From contig NOWV01000194.1 of NCBI GenBank assembly GCA_003344405.1, forward strand, positions 62,001 through 126,000: a stretch of 64,000 nt of DNA. The letters are read 5' to 3'. The notes below the pieces were generated by a model that saw nothing but the letters and a program-made list of their open reading frames with translations, was not told where the DNA came from and ran no database searches. Made by a program: the position numbers and the translations under genes. The stretch is from Trichoplax sp. H2. Its lineage: Eukaryota > Placozoa > Uniplacotomia > Trichoplacea. Numbering within the stretch: position 1 is the stretch's first letter; each line of letters starts with the position of its first letter. Positions 1-13,400 of this stretch are shown one piece after another.

Positions 1-3000
1 GTATCTATAGTTCCAGCAGTAATTCCGTTTAATCATAGGGTAATATTGAAGAACCATGATTAATATGCTCCAGATAGGCTCAAGACAAAAAACGGCATAC
101 AGTACACAAATAGTAAGAGTGGAAAGTAGAAACTTAAAGTTGTTCATAAACTTTCATGTATAGGTAATTGCAGCGTCTACGTGAAGTGCTAGTTTTGCAT
201 CATACACTTAGGTGTGGATTGCAATTCTTTTTTTGGCTAAACATAAAATCAAGCATGAATATCAAAGAAGTAGGAAACTACTCTATTTAAATAGTCTACA
301 CAGCACTGCCATAGTGGTTAGATAGACAACGCATGATATCTACAGCCACTACTACATTAATAATTACAAATTACCGTAGTACAATCGACTAGGTATTGCC
401 TATTTAAACTCTTATTCATCACTACAATCTATATAATTTCGTGTATCCTTAATCAGAAGATCCATAGATAAAACCAGCGATTGAAATAGAGAACGCTTGA
501 GAAAGATAATTTGAAAGATAGATTACTATAAATTGTTGTATTGGTATAGACATCCTACCCCATGAAATGGTCAATGTTAGTAAATCTATTGCCCAATTTT
601 GGCTAAGACTAACATCGCAAGGTTAATTTATAAGGTGTGGTAAAGACCTTATTCAGGCTTTGACGATATAGAAATTAACTTGTAAAATTTGCTGAAGGAG
701 CAATCTGTAGATACAATGAAAACTCCAATTTTGTTACATTCTTAAAATCAATTTACTGCAGCAGATATGCAGCTAATTGCAAGGTGTGACCGCCTCACAA
801 CATGATCAATATATTGTCCTTTCCATGTAATCATGTTGTGCCTTCTGGATACTCTGTTCGATTAGTTCACGGTATCGTGATCTACGAATATGATGGGTGG
901 TTGCTATTGTCGACATGATTAAATTAGATTTAATGTAATTTATTAGAGTTTTCCATAGAAACTTAAACACTTCCATCCGAAGCAACTCTTTCGAATTCTT
1001 TTGGCTTAATGTTACTGATGCACTAGTCCACAGTCAGTGCTCACACATTTGTTATACATCCACTTATTCCATATCCTATGAGTATTTGCGTCGTTGCACA
1101 GATTTAATGCAATAAATAGTATAATCATTTTGTTGCAGTTTATCCATCATTGCAGATATATTGATCATCATAGAATACTGTACAGTACGCACATTTACTG
1201 GCAATGACTTGTTGTAATTACTGCAGCGCTATTTTAAACATGCTGTGTAAGTATCATAAATTTATTCAGTGCAATCAAAATAGTACTAAGGTTGCACATG
1301 AGGATCAGCGACTGCACATTGTACAATCTCAAAGAAGTAGATCATGCCTCGAACTATCCCTCTCCTAACGCCAATAATGACAAATAAAGGTACTCGTATT
1401 ACCAAAAACAGTGAATGGGATTATGACTAAATGTGCATAGAGATCATTCTAGTCATATACCTGATAAAAAAAAATAAAAAGTTATACCTTTGGTTGAGGA
1501 ATATGAATCGATGCATTAAAAGATACTTAGTACTCGCACGGTAAATTGCAAACATCGTACAGTATAGCCATTAGATAACGTTACAAATGTTCCTTTAAGT
1601 GTACAATAGCTCAATTGCTTTCCTGCGATTGTTGTTATAATATTTTAAGCATAAACATGCCGGCATCAGTACAGTACTTGCAAAAGCACGCTTACAGGTG
1701 CAGCGTGGTGTTCTATACTCTTATTGTATTACAACATTCAACAAGTATGATTGAACTGGCAATAAAGACAAGCTACAGTATAACAATCCATATTGAAAGC
1801 ATTAGAGCAACGCATAGGAAAAAAAGAAGAATACAGTCATAGACCTAGAAAATTGTTGATAGTGGAATTTCATGTACAACAAATTGATCCCCAAAAAAGA
1901 TAATCCCAAATAACTTTGTAGTTTAGTTCTAATTAAATATCCTACTAGCAGATTAGTAGCATAATAAATTAGCTCAGAAGCTTATAGTTATCCAAATAAT
2001 CTTATTTTGTCACGTTAGTCAGCATGTACAGTGCAGTAATATATACATGATAAGTTCAATCTACGAGTTCTATGATAGGCCTCAAAACTACCGGTACTCG
2101 TCGACGATGTCATTACCTAGTTATTAAAATTAGCATTGGTCATGCTACTAACTGTAAATCATTAACCAGATTAGCTACATAATAAATTGGTTCTAAATGC
2201 TGTAGTCCACTATGTAAATACATCAGAATACAGTATTACCTTATTACTACAATTAATATTCCCAAATTAGGGTATTAAATTTATACTTTAAACAGTGCTT
2301 TAAGCCGTAATAAGAATCTACAAGTACGATGGAATGTTATCAAGATAAGTATTTATGCCTTGGCAATAACTATCCAGTGATTGTTATTCAATAGCTACTA
2401 ATTTAATACGTAGTCTAAAAGATATGCGCGTACAAATTCTGAGAGCGTTTGTTCCTTTTATTTTGCACGATGTACTTATGCGTATCCAACACCTGACTTA
2501 AATAATTACAAATATAAGAAATAGTTAATTTGCGTATCTGCCGTAGAAGCTCTAAAAGCTAGGGACTTCCATCTACCGTGGTACAGCACTGTACACTGTA
2601 CAGTCTGTACTACGAACCTTACGAATCTTATGTAAGATATTTACTTACTGAATGTAAATAAACAGTGTATGATCGTATAAACAGTATCAAGATCAGAGTC
2701 TTCAAACTAGTACTGTACTGACTACTCGTACTATATAATATCAGACCAAAACTATGCAACTCTAGCACAGCCTGTTACTTGTTCACTGCCTGGCAGAATA
2801 GATTGCCATATAAGCATTCAATTAACATATAGTCATTCACCTTGCATACACCGTAAAATAAAAACCCGGCAGGGGTGCAATTGCTTGTGACTGTGCGTGC
2901 ATAATTAGACTCAAAAGATAACTGCAATGATTCTATTAGCTACCACCAGGGTCACTTTAGTACCGTATAGGTATAAATGAATTGTGGAGAAGAGCTAGAA

Positions 3001-4560
3001 ATGGTCGAAAATTGTTGACAACTTTCATTGATTCTATTCTGCAACTTTAAATCGACCGTGACTAAGGAAGTTGTACGTAATCCAAAATGTCGCAGCCTAA
3101 ATTTGATCTACGTACATAGTACGCTCTATTAACTTAAGATGTATGAAAGCTCGCTTCCTGAGCCAAGTCGGCATGTGCAGATATCGACTATCAAAGTCGA
3201 CGTAATGTGTCGATCAGCAGGTGTTTGCTTAACTTGAACAAAAATTACAAAAATGTGCCGTGCATATTATATCATTGAAAGCGCGACTTAGAAAAATATT
3301 CGTCATTCAGTCTAAAACTCAATAGCCAACATCAACATTGCAAAGACTTGATCAATTATAATCTATAGAGTAAGGACATAGCACAATTTGAAAATATTTA
3401 TACTCTAATTGAAAAAGTACAGTATTAGCTGAAATGGTGAATACTGTGCAGTAGTAAGAACACATTCTGTCGTTTTGCCATGTGCGATTATGTGATAAGG
3501 ATATCATTTCATAATTTTAAATCTTAATTAAAAAATATTCACTGTGTATAACGAATACGTCATGATTATATCATCCGCAAGGCGTATATATATATATATT
3601 ATATATATATATATTCCCATATATTATATATCATGATAACCTGACAATACAGCATTAGAAGCGTGAAATCGTAAGCATAATGCTACAGCAGTTTACCTCT
3701 CAATATTGTAGAATAAAAATATAGTATGTATGGTTGCATCGTTGTATTGCACTTTTACATGTATTTTACTGTATTGGGTGTTTGATTGAATTAGCTCGAC
3801 ATAGACCGAAACTAAAGCTATGCAAAGTCCTCACTTTTTTTTTGTAGGCCTTCTAAAAGTAAAGATATGAGCGTTAAATATCAAAGGCTTTGCATAAATG
3901 GCGTTTGCTTACCGTCCCTAGTCATTAGAACAGCACATTATTCATCATCCATTGATTGCCTTTCAACATCAAGATACTATGACCGAAATGGGAATAACTG
4001 AACAAATACTACGAGCAAGGCTGGCGATGATGGTTGATCCTATGGCAGCCGTGTTGGTGTCAATTTGATATAGAGTCAGCGCAACATGGGATAAGACAGT
4101 AGTTCAAATAATTGCTATCACCACAGGCAGAAAAAATAACTTGGATCGGATGAACAGTGACAGCAAACAAAATATCAATTCTAAATTTAGAAATGCAAAA
4201 AAAACGTAGACTGTGGTCATAAGTCAATCATCGCTTTACAGTAAAATAATGGAATGACTGGGATCTAAATAATTGACACCGCAGTATCATGTGCATTTGA
4301 TAACTTGTATTTAGAATTGCATGAAATTAACGCTTGATGACATAAAATAACAAAGTAGATTGTACACTTTAGCAAGGTGTACAATGTACAACTTGGATTC
4401 TTTGAATTTTAATCATTTTGCTTTATTTTGGGGGCTATTTAATGAATTACTATTGGTATCGACCGCCTAGCTCTTCAGCAGTGAAGCTCAACTGTGTAAT
4501 GATCCATATCTCCATTTTCTCATCATTTAAAGTACATGATTTGCTGGCCTAGCCTCTATT
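1..4560. other. Gene-free AT-rich stretch
   Basis: I find no supportable gene. Open frames are short (longest about 75 codons at 1615-1842), have no recognisable domain and no chain of splice-compatible exons. GTAC/CAGTAC words are frequent, for example a small dyad-rich patch near 2580-2612. No tRNA, snRNA or rRNA signature was seen. Confidence 0.6.
3584..3632. repeat. (TA)n microsatellite
   Basis: About 48 bases of nearly pure alternating T and A, broken by a TATT slip and a short CCC, then an ATATATTATATAT tail. It is self-complementary and could extrude a hairpin. It is a simple-sequence repeat with no other function visible. Confidence 0.85.
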
Positions 4561-4615
4561 GAAAATGCAAATCATTTTTTTCCAATGGAAGAATACATTC
4601 TATCCTAATTTCACC

Positions 4616-4676
4616 TTTTTTTTTCTTTCCTCTCTCAGTATGTTTCTTTCTCTCTCTCTCTCTCTCTTTCCTCTAC
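4616..4676. repeat. Polypyrimidine (CT)n tract
   Basis: A run of T followed by TTTC and about nine CT dinucleotides, almost purely pyrimidine on the plus strand. It is a simple-sequence repeat; a similar tract recurs about 370 bases downstream. Confidence 0.8.
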
Positions 4677-7600
4677 CTCATGCTAAGATTTGGCTGTTAT
4701 CAGCAATATGTTGATATTCTTTGGTGGACAGTGTGTATGACCAGGGCAACCTTTCCACTGACCGGTGTGTATCGGTTGGCAAGGATTGGATCGATAGGAA
4801 TAATACTGTTGACTAATTATTGTAGTTGCTTTTGAAAGCAATGAATGAGGGATGGAGTATTCTCCTCAATAGTAACAATAATAATATGATTATTCTACTT
4901 TGCCATCAGCAATGAAATAGGAATTTTTATTCTCTCTTGCTATTGATTTCGGTGGACACTAGTGGATCGACCACGTCATGGCCATTTTTTTTTTCTCTCT
5001 CTCTCTTTCTTCCTTTCTTTCTTTCTTTGAATGGTCAATCCAATGACGGACGACTGTAGTGTGTCATGTTGCATGCAACACGTAACACGACGTGTCGTAC
5101 GGTACTGGGATGTGTTTCCACGTCGATCGATTTATTGCCACTATCCAATAAGCAAGTTGGACTAACAAAGACGAGCTCAAGACAATGCATTGACATTGAA
5201 TAGGCAATGAATAGGTCAGTGAATGATACCAGCCAGTCATCCCGAGCGATCGTGTTGACCCGGGCTGACTCAACTCTTGACTTGGCTAGGCATGACTGAC
5301 GCTCAATGGTACTGTACCATACTGTCAATGCAATTAACATCAATTATATCGGATGCAGTCATAATCAATCAACATCATTCCAATTAATTGTGAATAATAT
5401 GATGAACATTAGGCTGCTATTCAATTTTCTTCTATCCAACATGGAGAATGAATGGAATATGCAAAATACTTCTCTAATATCAATACGGTAAATTAAATCA
5501 AAGTGATTAGGATGGGCATCGATAACAGAACACTCCCTAGATCTCATCAAGGGATGAAAATTCACTTTTTTAATGGGTCCTTTCAGTCATTTTTAAATAA
5601 CGCCATGGAGACGGAAGACGATGGTCATCGATTGGATCATCGTCTACGATCTCGTTGCATGGCAATCATTGCATGCCCAATCTCTTGGACTGTTTTGATC
5701 GACGACGAGAGCAGAGGTCGAGAAAAAGTAATTATACTGACATCAAAAATAACAGGTGGTCCTTCATGGATAGATGAATGATTACAATAATAATAATAAT
5801 AATCATGCAACGAGATTCCACTCATTTCCAACGTCTCTACAGTACAGGACTACAATACAGTCCATCCACCATGAAAAAATGATCACATCCAGTTTAGGCT
5901 AACATGCACAAGATGACAGAAAATAAATGGACGAACTGACTATCAGTAGGACTATCTTCATCCTTGTTATCGTTGAAGGATAGACAACAAACGTGGACAG
6001 GATCGAGAAGGATGGATAGTTTAATTGAAAAAAAATTCTGGAATGGATGATAATCATCATGTGCTAATATGAACAATCAAATTCATATTAATTGCAGTCT
6101 TTCCATCAACGATTCATCATCTCTCTGTCATGACTACAATGTACGACCTTTCTTAGCCCAATCCCTTCTATTTGGATACAACAAAAAATTATGTAAATTC
6201 TAAATGATAGAATAAAGATAATGACAACTTGTCTCGCGGCATCTTTGCATGTTTACTCTTTTTCATACGTCTAACCTCGTCTCTACATGCTGTACAACAT
6301 TGTAATCCATCATCATGCCCGTCATAAATGGACACATTGAGTCACTCGTAGACTCATAAACTAGTTACACTGTATAACATCATCCACCTTTTTTTTTACC
6401 TATTCTACAACGATATCCACACTAATTTAAAATGAAATTTGTAGCCATCGATCGTTATACACACTAGTAATAATCTAATCGATCGCTTCAATGTAATTCA
6501 TTAAATAATCTACTCATTTCCCTTTAACGATGATGTTGATGTCACATGATTATCCTGCTGCTGTTCTTGTTGATCTTTATTGAAGAATGTGCCCCGCAGT
6601 ATTCTAAACCAATTAGCTAATGAATCTTTCCCTTAGTGAAACTATTACTTTTTAACCTTGATTCTATATGGATGTATTATTCATAGGAACATGGGGTAGT
6701 CCTACATAAAAATGATGACTGTGTACTCGAGACTAGAGACAGTTCCAACTTTATCATACATAGACAACATCTTCCTTCAAGAAAATGGAAAGAAAAAAAA
6801 AAATTGCTCTCCAACCTTATGCGATTGGGCGGGTTATGATCCAACGTCTGCAACGTATACTCATTGTAAGAAGGATAAATTTCATCTTTCTACCTGCACG
6901 TTTATTCATGGGATGCATTCACGTCGGTGTTTCTCCCATCTAATTTTATTTGCATCGTCATTAGTCATTAGTCAGGCTACAAAACATTAAACAAAATTGG
7001 TACGATGATGAATTAATTAGTCTTATTCTCTATCCAGGGAGATAGAGAAAATATTGACCACCTTTATTTTAATCTCCCTTGGTCTATAACGCACCTCCAC
7101 TAATTAAAATAATAGCATATCTTTACTGGGCAACCGGTATAATTTTGAGAACAAATAACTTTGATCAAATATCATTATTGGCATACAAAATACGTCAGTT
7201 ATTTCTTGAACAATAAAAATAGAATAGTAATTGTGTATTTATTCTGCTAAGGGAAGACCCAATCTGTCTACTCCATCGCCAACTTGATGGCCATCAATGA
7301 ATGATAAGAAGGCTGTGTTCTATCTCCAATCGGAAATAATCATAATAATAATAATGGATAATTAAATGCAGGTTAAAGTCATGTAAAATACAGCTGTAGA
7401 TGCAATCAATGGTCTTGCATATATCCAACTACTAAACTAAACAGGGAGGCAAGCATAACAAGGAAAAAAAATAAAAGTGTGCAAACATAAAAATGATTAG
7501 ATTCATTTATTACAAGTTAAAAATTAGAGGCCATGGTCTGCCCACTCGTCCTATGTTTACTAATTCTGTTTTGCAAATTCTTGCCAACATTCTGATCCTT

Positions 7601-9800
7601 GACGACACCACTATACAATTTTATAGGCACAGCTTGTGGCCAACAAGTTGTTCACTGCAGTTGTCCTCCATTAATTCATCTACCTTCATTCCTATCTACG
7701 TTTATCCTCGTCAATTCTTTGTAACATTGTTATATTTAGCCATTCATTTCAACACTTTACTTTCCTACCATTAACAACGTTACTTTTGATCAATGCAATA
7801 TGTACGTCAATTCATTTAGCTCAGGTAAAATAATAAATATAATTCATTGTGCCAATCTCCCTATACTATTGTGCTATCATATTGAGATATTTCTCTTAAT
7901 GGTATTTGATTCATTCAGTTTATTGCCATTTATCCAACTTTTGCATTAATACTATATATCAGCCTACTTAGCTCACTAAACAAGGCAGTCATTCATGGCT
8001 ACCCTTAAATTACATCCTATATTATAATTATTCAATTTCCATCATTCACGATGGGGTCTGTGAATGTTTTGCAGTAACCTATTTCGCTCAGTCAGATATT
8101 CATTCATGCCCATCTACACTCTATTATCCAATTCTGTTTTGACAGTTCCTCAACATTAATTCTTTCACATCGACCTGTTTTTATTGAATGCTATCCATTA
8201 ATCAATTAACCTTGGTTAAAATCGCTATTCATATTTTCATATACGATATTATTCGATTGCATTTTGATAGTTCCTTGTTAATATTTTCAATATTTTCATC
8301 TTTTCATTATTTAAACTATTTCGTAAAATGTTGCACATTAATCCTTGGCTCCGGTTAAGTAAACTAGTAATATTTAGGATATCGGACATCATACCGTTCT
8401 GAAACTATTGACTCTAGTACATATAATCCCCTCAATATTTTGCCCTTCATCGCTCCTTCAACTCGCTATGATTTAATTATTTCCCGTTTCTTTATCGGTA
8501 CCAAGCGTGAATCTCTCTCTCATCTACTGTAAATGGTGTAATTACTTCGCATATCCATCTACCTGATGTAATATTTGTTCCTTTCTTTTTACCGACATTA
8601 ATAATTATCAGAAATAATAAAAGAGACTGTACAGCAAAGGAGACAATGTTTTATTTCATTTGAGAAATTACAGTTTAGCGAACTGCTCTCCAGATAGCCT
8701 GACTACCATAGAATGTGAAATAATTAATCAAAATTACTTCTATCCTTATACATCATATCTTATACTGATCATGATCTCCAATTTTGGGGGAAGTGAAAGG
8801 GAGCAAATGGTGATGACAAATTAATAAAAAGGAATAGCGAAATACTAAATCATGACTCCTTAATTTATTTTTCCATCAAAATGATCATGGAAGAGCTATG
8901 CAAAAATGTCTACTGCAGCGCTTGCGGTACATTCAATGAGACCACCTACGCCTCTTCAGCACGACTCTGTGCTTTAATAATTTTTTAATTCATTCCATCC
9001 TTGCTATAATCGGCTTGTTAGTATCAGTGGGCCAACTTTAATATATGAAGACGTGGACGATTGCCAACTTTGACAGAAAGTGCAAATTTGTATGGAATCA
9101 GAGACATACCTACAGTATCTAATCACTGCTCTCTATGAAGTCGGTTAGACACCTCTAATGATAATTAATCAGAAAATCATGTTATCTCTAGGTACAAAGT
9201 ACTAATATCACATTATAATTAAAGAGTAAATGCCACATCTGCTGTGATACTCCTCCTCCTCCTTTTTAAAATAAGATAAAGACATATCGTATCCATTTCT
9301 TATTTCAAATAATATTAGTTATAAGTATTGAATTAAGGAATCTGTCTTCCATATAATATTTACCAACTTCTATCACTCAACGTTGGTCATGGTTACTACC
9401 ACCTGTCATTAAAACTAATTTTCCCCTTTTAGTTCTTATGGCCACTCATTCCAAAGAATTCATTCTCATCAATTTTATTCTCAATATATTATTAATATTC
9501 ATGTATTCATACCGGCCTGCTGCTGATCGAGCTATGATTGCTTGCTATCCGCTAATGGGCTGCTACCAACACGACTGCCACAGTATGTTGTTATTTCATC
9601 GCTATAGTGTTCGGTCTGTTCACTGTCAATAGAATCATTTTTATTTTGTTACTGGAAATTCCCTTGTGGTAATCATTTCTTTGCCCTTCCAATCATCATA
9701 CACCCATTCATTTTATCCGACTTTGATAGCTGAATATTAATTTATTAATGACGCTTCCTATTTATTTTGTCAGCATTAATCATGTTATATGTACCTACCG
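4677..9800. other. Gene-free stretch with ATC/CATT-rich composition
   Basis: No gene is supported. The strand composition differs from the flanks: there is a visible excess of CAT, ATC and TTC words on the plus strand. Short (ATA)n runs occur near 5785-5805 and 7340-7355. Open frames up to 93 codons (for example 5503-5781, 6712-6990, 7493-7774) give low-complexity or unrelated translations without domains. A rapidly evolving long intergenic region or a very large intron of an off-window gene are both possible. Confidence 0.5.
4984..5029. repeat. Second polypyrimidine tract
   Basis: Poly-T followed by (CT)n and then (CTTT)n on the plus strand. It is simple sequence, similar in character to the tract at 4616-4676. 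Confidence 0.8.
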
Positions 9801-10410
9801 CATATTAATACCGATGATTTTAAATTAGTAACTGAAATACATCAAGACTGGATACTACTCGATATCAGTTTGCCAACTGCATTCACAACGAATAGGATAA
9901 GTTAACATGCGTAACATCATTAATTAATATGTACGTCTATTTGCATCGTGTCAGCTTTGAGTGAATAAATAAATAAATATTATTCTATCTTATAAATCCA
10001 ATATTTAAATGCCGGAGATCTTCAACTACATCAGTTCTAGATACAAAGGAATGAGTACTGATTGAATACAGGTCAGAGATCATTATTTAAAATCTCTCTA
10101 AATTCTTCTCAGTGCTTCAGAAATATAATATCGTAGCGACGCTTTGAATTAAGAATAGTGCCGATTTTAATGGCAAAATTTTCTTCCATATCTTTCTCCA
10201 TATACTGTATATTTATTTCTCGATTTATTTATACTATTATAGCGTATATGTAGACTATAAAGTATAGTAGGAAATATCTGCGCGTATCTTATAAGCTAAA
10301 AGAGAATCAAATTTATTTTGTACAATAACAGGCTTAAAGAATGCACTTTTAAATACGTAGATATTAGTTTAAATATCAAATGCAAAGATGACTCAGGAAA
10401 AATAAGCATG

Positions 10411-11000
10411 GCAATAAACTAAATATTCGCATTATATAATGGTATATCATATAAAATCTTACTATTACTATAGTGTCTATAACTTTTATGTTATCTTTTC
10501 TAGCCATACTCTTATTGATATAATTTCATTAAAATAGCTACCCTGGGTATACGTCAAAATTTTGCATATGCATGCTTCAATGTATTAAATATTATGCAAC
10601 AATATGGTATGCAATTCTAATATTACAATAAGACATGAAGAGTTTATATTTTAAGAGGAATTTACATTTATTGTCAATAATTTTTAATTCTATCCAACCA
10701 CGCTTATACTGTCAATAAACTAAATCATATAGAATAATGAATATGATATACTCCTAATATTACAACCCAATTTCAATGGTTTCACTATTTAATTCTTTCC
10801 AATTATGATTCCACTATCCATAGACTAAATCTTATACACCAGAATCGCTTAAAATCATAATATTACTACTTACGACTTTATACGTCAAAACTTGGCGTAA
10901 CACTTTTATGCAAGCTGCCAAGAATCATTTTTACCATTTAAACACCGATATGGTGCAATTCTAGTATTACTATAGGATATTAAGGGCTTCTTTCTTGCTC
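10411..11000. repeat. Decayed tandem duplication, period about 300-340 bp
   Basis: Three landmarks recur in order. CAATAAACTAAAT occurs at about 10413 and 10711. TATACGTCAAAA is followed by TTGCATATGCATGC at 10549 and by a related block at 10880. GCAATTCTARTATTAC occurs at 10612 and 10955. The spacing of 298-341 bases indicates two diverged copies of one unit. No coding potential was seen. Confidence 0.45.
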
Positions 11001-12413
11001 TCTAATCATGCTTTTAGTAGCAAAATTTTATCAACTATCTTTTGTATCAAAACTTAGTAAAACAATATTATACATATTATCTACGCAATAACTATAATCA
11101 TACTTCTAGTAAAAGGATTGCAGTAAAATCTCTACTTCTCCATATCCAAACAGAATGGTAATTTTACACAGTAGTAGTCTTTTGAAAGCTTGTCAATGCA
11201 AACATGGATACAATATATATTCTATCTCCCAGTATAGTATCAACTTGCTGTAATTATTGAATAAATGTAATTATAATTATTATGATAAGATCATAATACT
11301 GTAGCTACATTATAGTCCATGACATAGTCGTGGAATGCGGAAAGTACATGTACTATGTCACTGCACAGCATTGCCAATTCATATGTGGCACCGACGTCAT
11401 ACGAAATAAAATATAAATAGAACTTTCTCAATTGTTCATGGAGTTTGCTAAATCTATGATCAGAAATCCTTTTGCTAACTTAATGGAATACACGATTTGC
11501 TCATACATTATATCTGTTACATATTTGCATACCGATATATTAAAACAAAAAATGGCACAAATTAAGCATGAACTTATAAATTTTCCCGTGTATAATATTC
11601 GGACTTAGCAAATACAGTTGTATTTTAAAAGGTGTCTATACTGTACAGCTATATTATGAACTCACGTACCATTATATAAATTTAAAGTGGAAAACAGATT
11701 ATAACATCTTTTGATAGACTTTGCCATGTAGCTAATGGGGTGCCCTTTTTACAGAATGCAATAAAAGTACGCAAAGATGCTCCATCAGGGAAAATTGCAT
11801 CACGCGCTCATACTATATCGATATATTTGATATCAAAGTACAAATATAAGAAATAACTCATACTGTGCAAAATATTATGCCACAAGCCTTCATGCTATGA
11901 AATCTAAGAAAAGGTAATTATAATCTATTAGTACCGGCTTATCATAGTTCGACATATCGATATGTTAATATAAGAAGATACCACCGACAACTTTTCTAGC
12001 ATAGTTTGTAGATAACATCGAGTCAATACTAACAGAGAGTATATCAACTTTTAATGTACAGAAGATAGTGATCGTAATAATCTTACCAAGCTTAAAACAC
12101 TGCAACGATGAGATTAGCCAAACTCATCGTGTATTTGTATACGGTGATGACCATTTTAACCATACTAGCAATGACGCCCTGATTGCATATTCTAATTTAA
12201 ATCTTAACAGCTATAACTACATTCCGGTATAATTAGACCCGTAGGAGTGTCTCTATATCATTACTTATAATATCATCTATTTTTGTACCTACTGGTACGT
12301 GACGCCAGTAGATTTAATGCTATCTCAACCTAACTAGTACTAATATTGCTGATCGCAAACTTAGCTTTAATAAAATTGCTATATGAGACGGTAATGGGAA
12401 GAAAAATTACGTT

Positions 12414-13400
12414 GATTGATATTTCAAGAACACCTTTTTAAGAGTAAAATTATAGTGTCATAACTTTATCGCTTTCCTTCAGTTTTCTATCAGCCAAATA
12501 TAAATTTCATTATTGTAACAGAAGCAGCTATCCATATGAGGTGAATGGGCATTATAACAATGATTTTCAGGAGAAAAGTTAAATGATACGGTAATCATTT
12601 TATTGCATTTAGAAAGCTTTTAACATGAGAATAAATATCACGAGTATGGTAAATAGTAAATAGTAAGCATATATACATGATGGGGCATTGATTGATTTTT
12701 TACGGATAAAAATGGAACGAGGAAGATTATATTGTATTCCTCGGGTCTTTTAGCCGCGGATAAATGTCATCAATAATATAAAAGCAAGCATCTTTCCTCA
12801 TAATTCCTTAATGATGAATTTTTTAGGAGTACGATAGAATTGGAAGTAAAACGAAAGAAAATAATTTATCAGACTCCCAAGTTTTCTACTATGTAATAAA
12901 TATCATCGATATAGATCTCGTATTAAAAATATGTATATACCTATATATGATAGATAATCGACTGATTTCTCAGTGTAATGTTAAAAGATTAAGAATGACA
13001 AGGAAATGATGTTATTGCATTCCACAAGTTTTCTACTAATGGACAAATATTCGATTTCATCAATATAGTAAAAAATGAATGTGTATATGCATCATAGATC
13101 AGTGATTGATTTCGTTAAGCGTAAAATAAAATGATAAGGAAATAAACTTATTGCATTTCTTAAATTCTCTATCGGGAATAATTATATTATTAAGGAAAAA
13201 ATAGCCTTCCATATTATGATGGTTTTGAAATTCAACTGAATAGAATAGTGATCTATGATAATGTCTCGATTAAACCCTAAATTATAACATTCCTTAAATT
13301 TTCTAACAAAGAAGAAATTGCACTATTAAGGTAAATGTAACCGGTCCAATCATGATGGACTTTAAATTAAGTTGAATTTTGAATAGAGTGATTAACTATT
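12414..13400. repeat. Decayed minisatellite, period about 145 bp
   Basis: A block that starts like TGATTGATTT or CGACTGATTT and carries, about 50 bases later, TTATTGCATTCC..AAGTTTTCTA recurs at about 12414, 12687, 12958 and 13103, with weaker copies near 12830, 13240 and 13370. Copies are heavily diverged in length and sequence. It is non-coding. Confidence 0.45.

Noticed and set aside
1615-1842. 75-codon frame near the left end
   Set aside because: No ATG until several codons in, no family resemblance and no splice partners.
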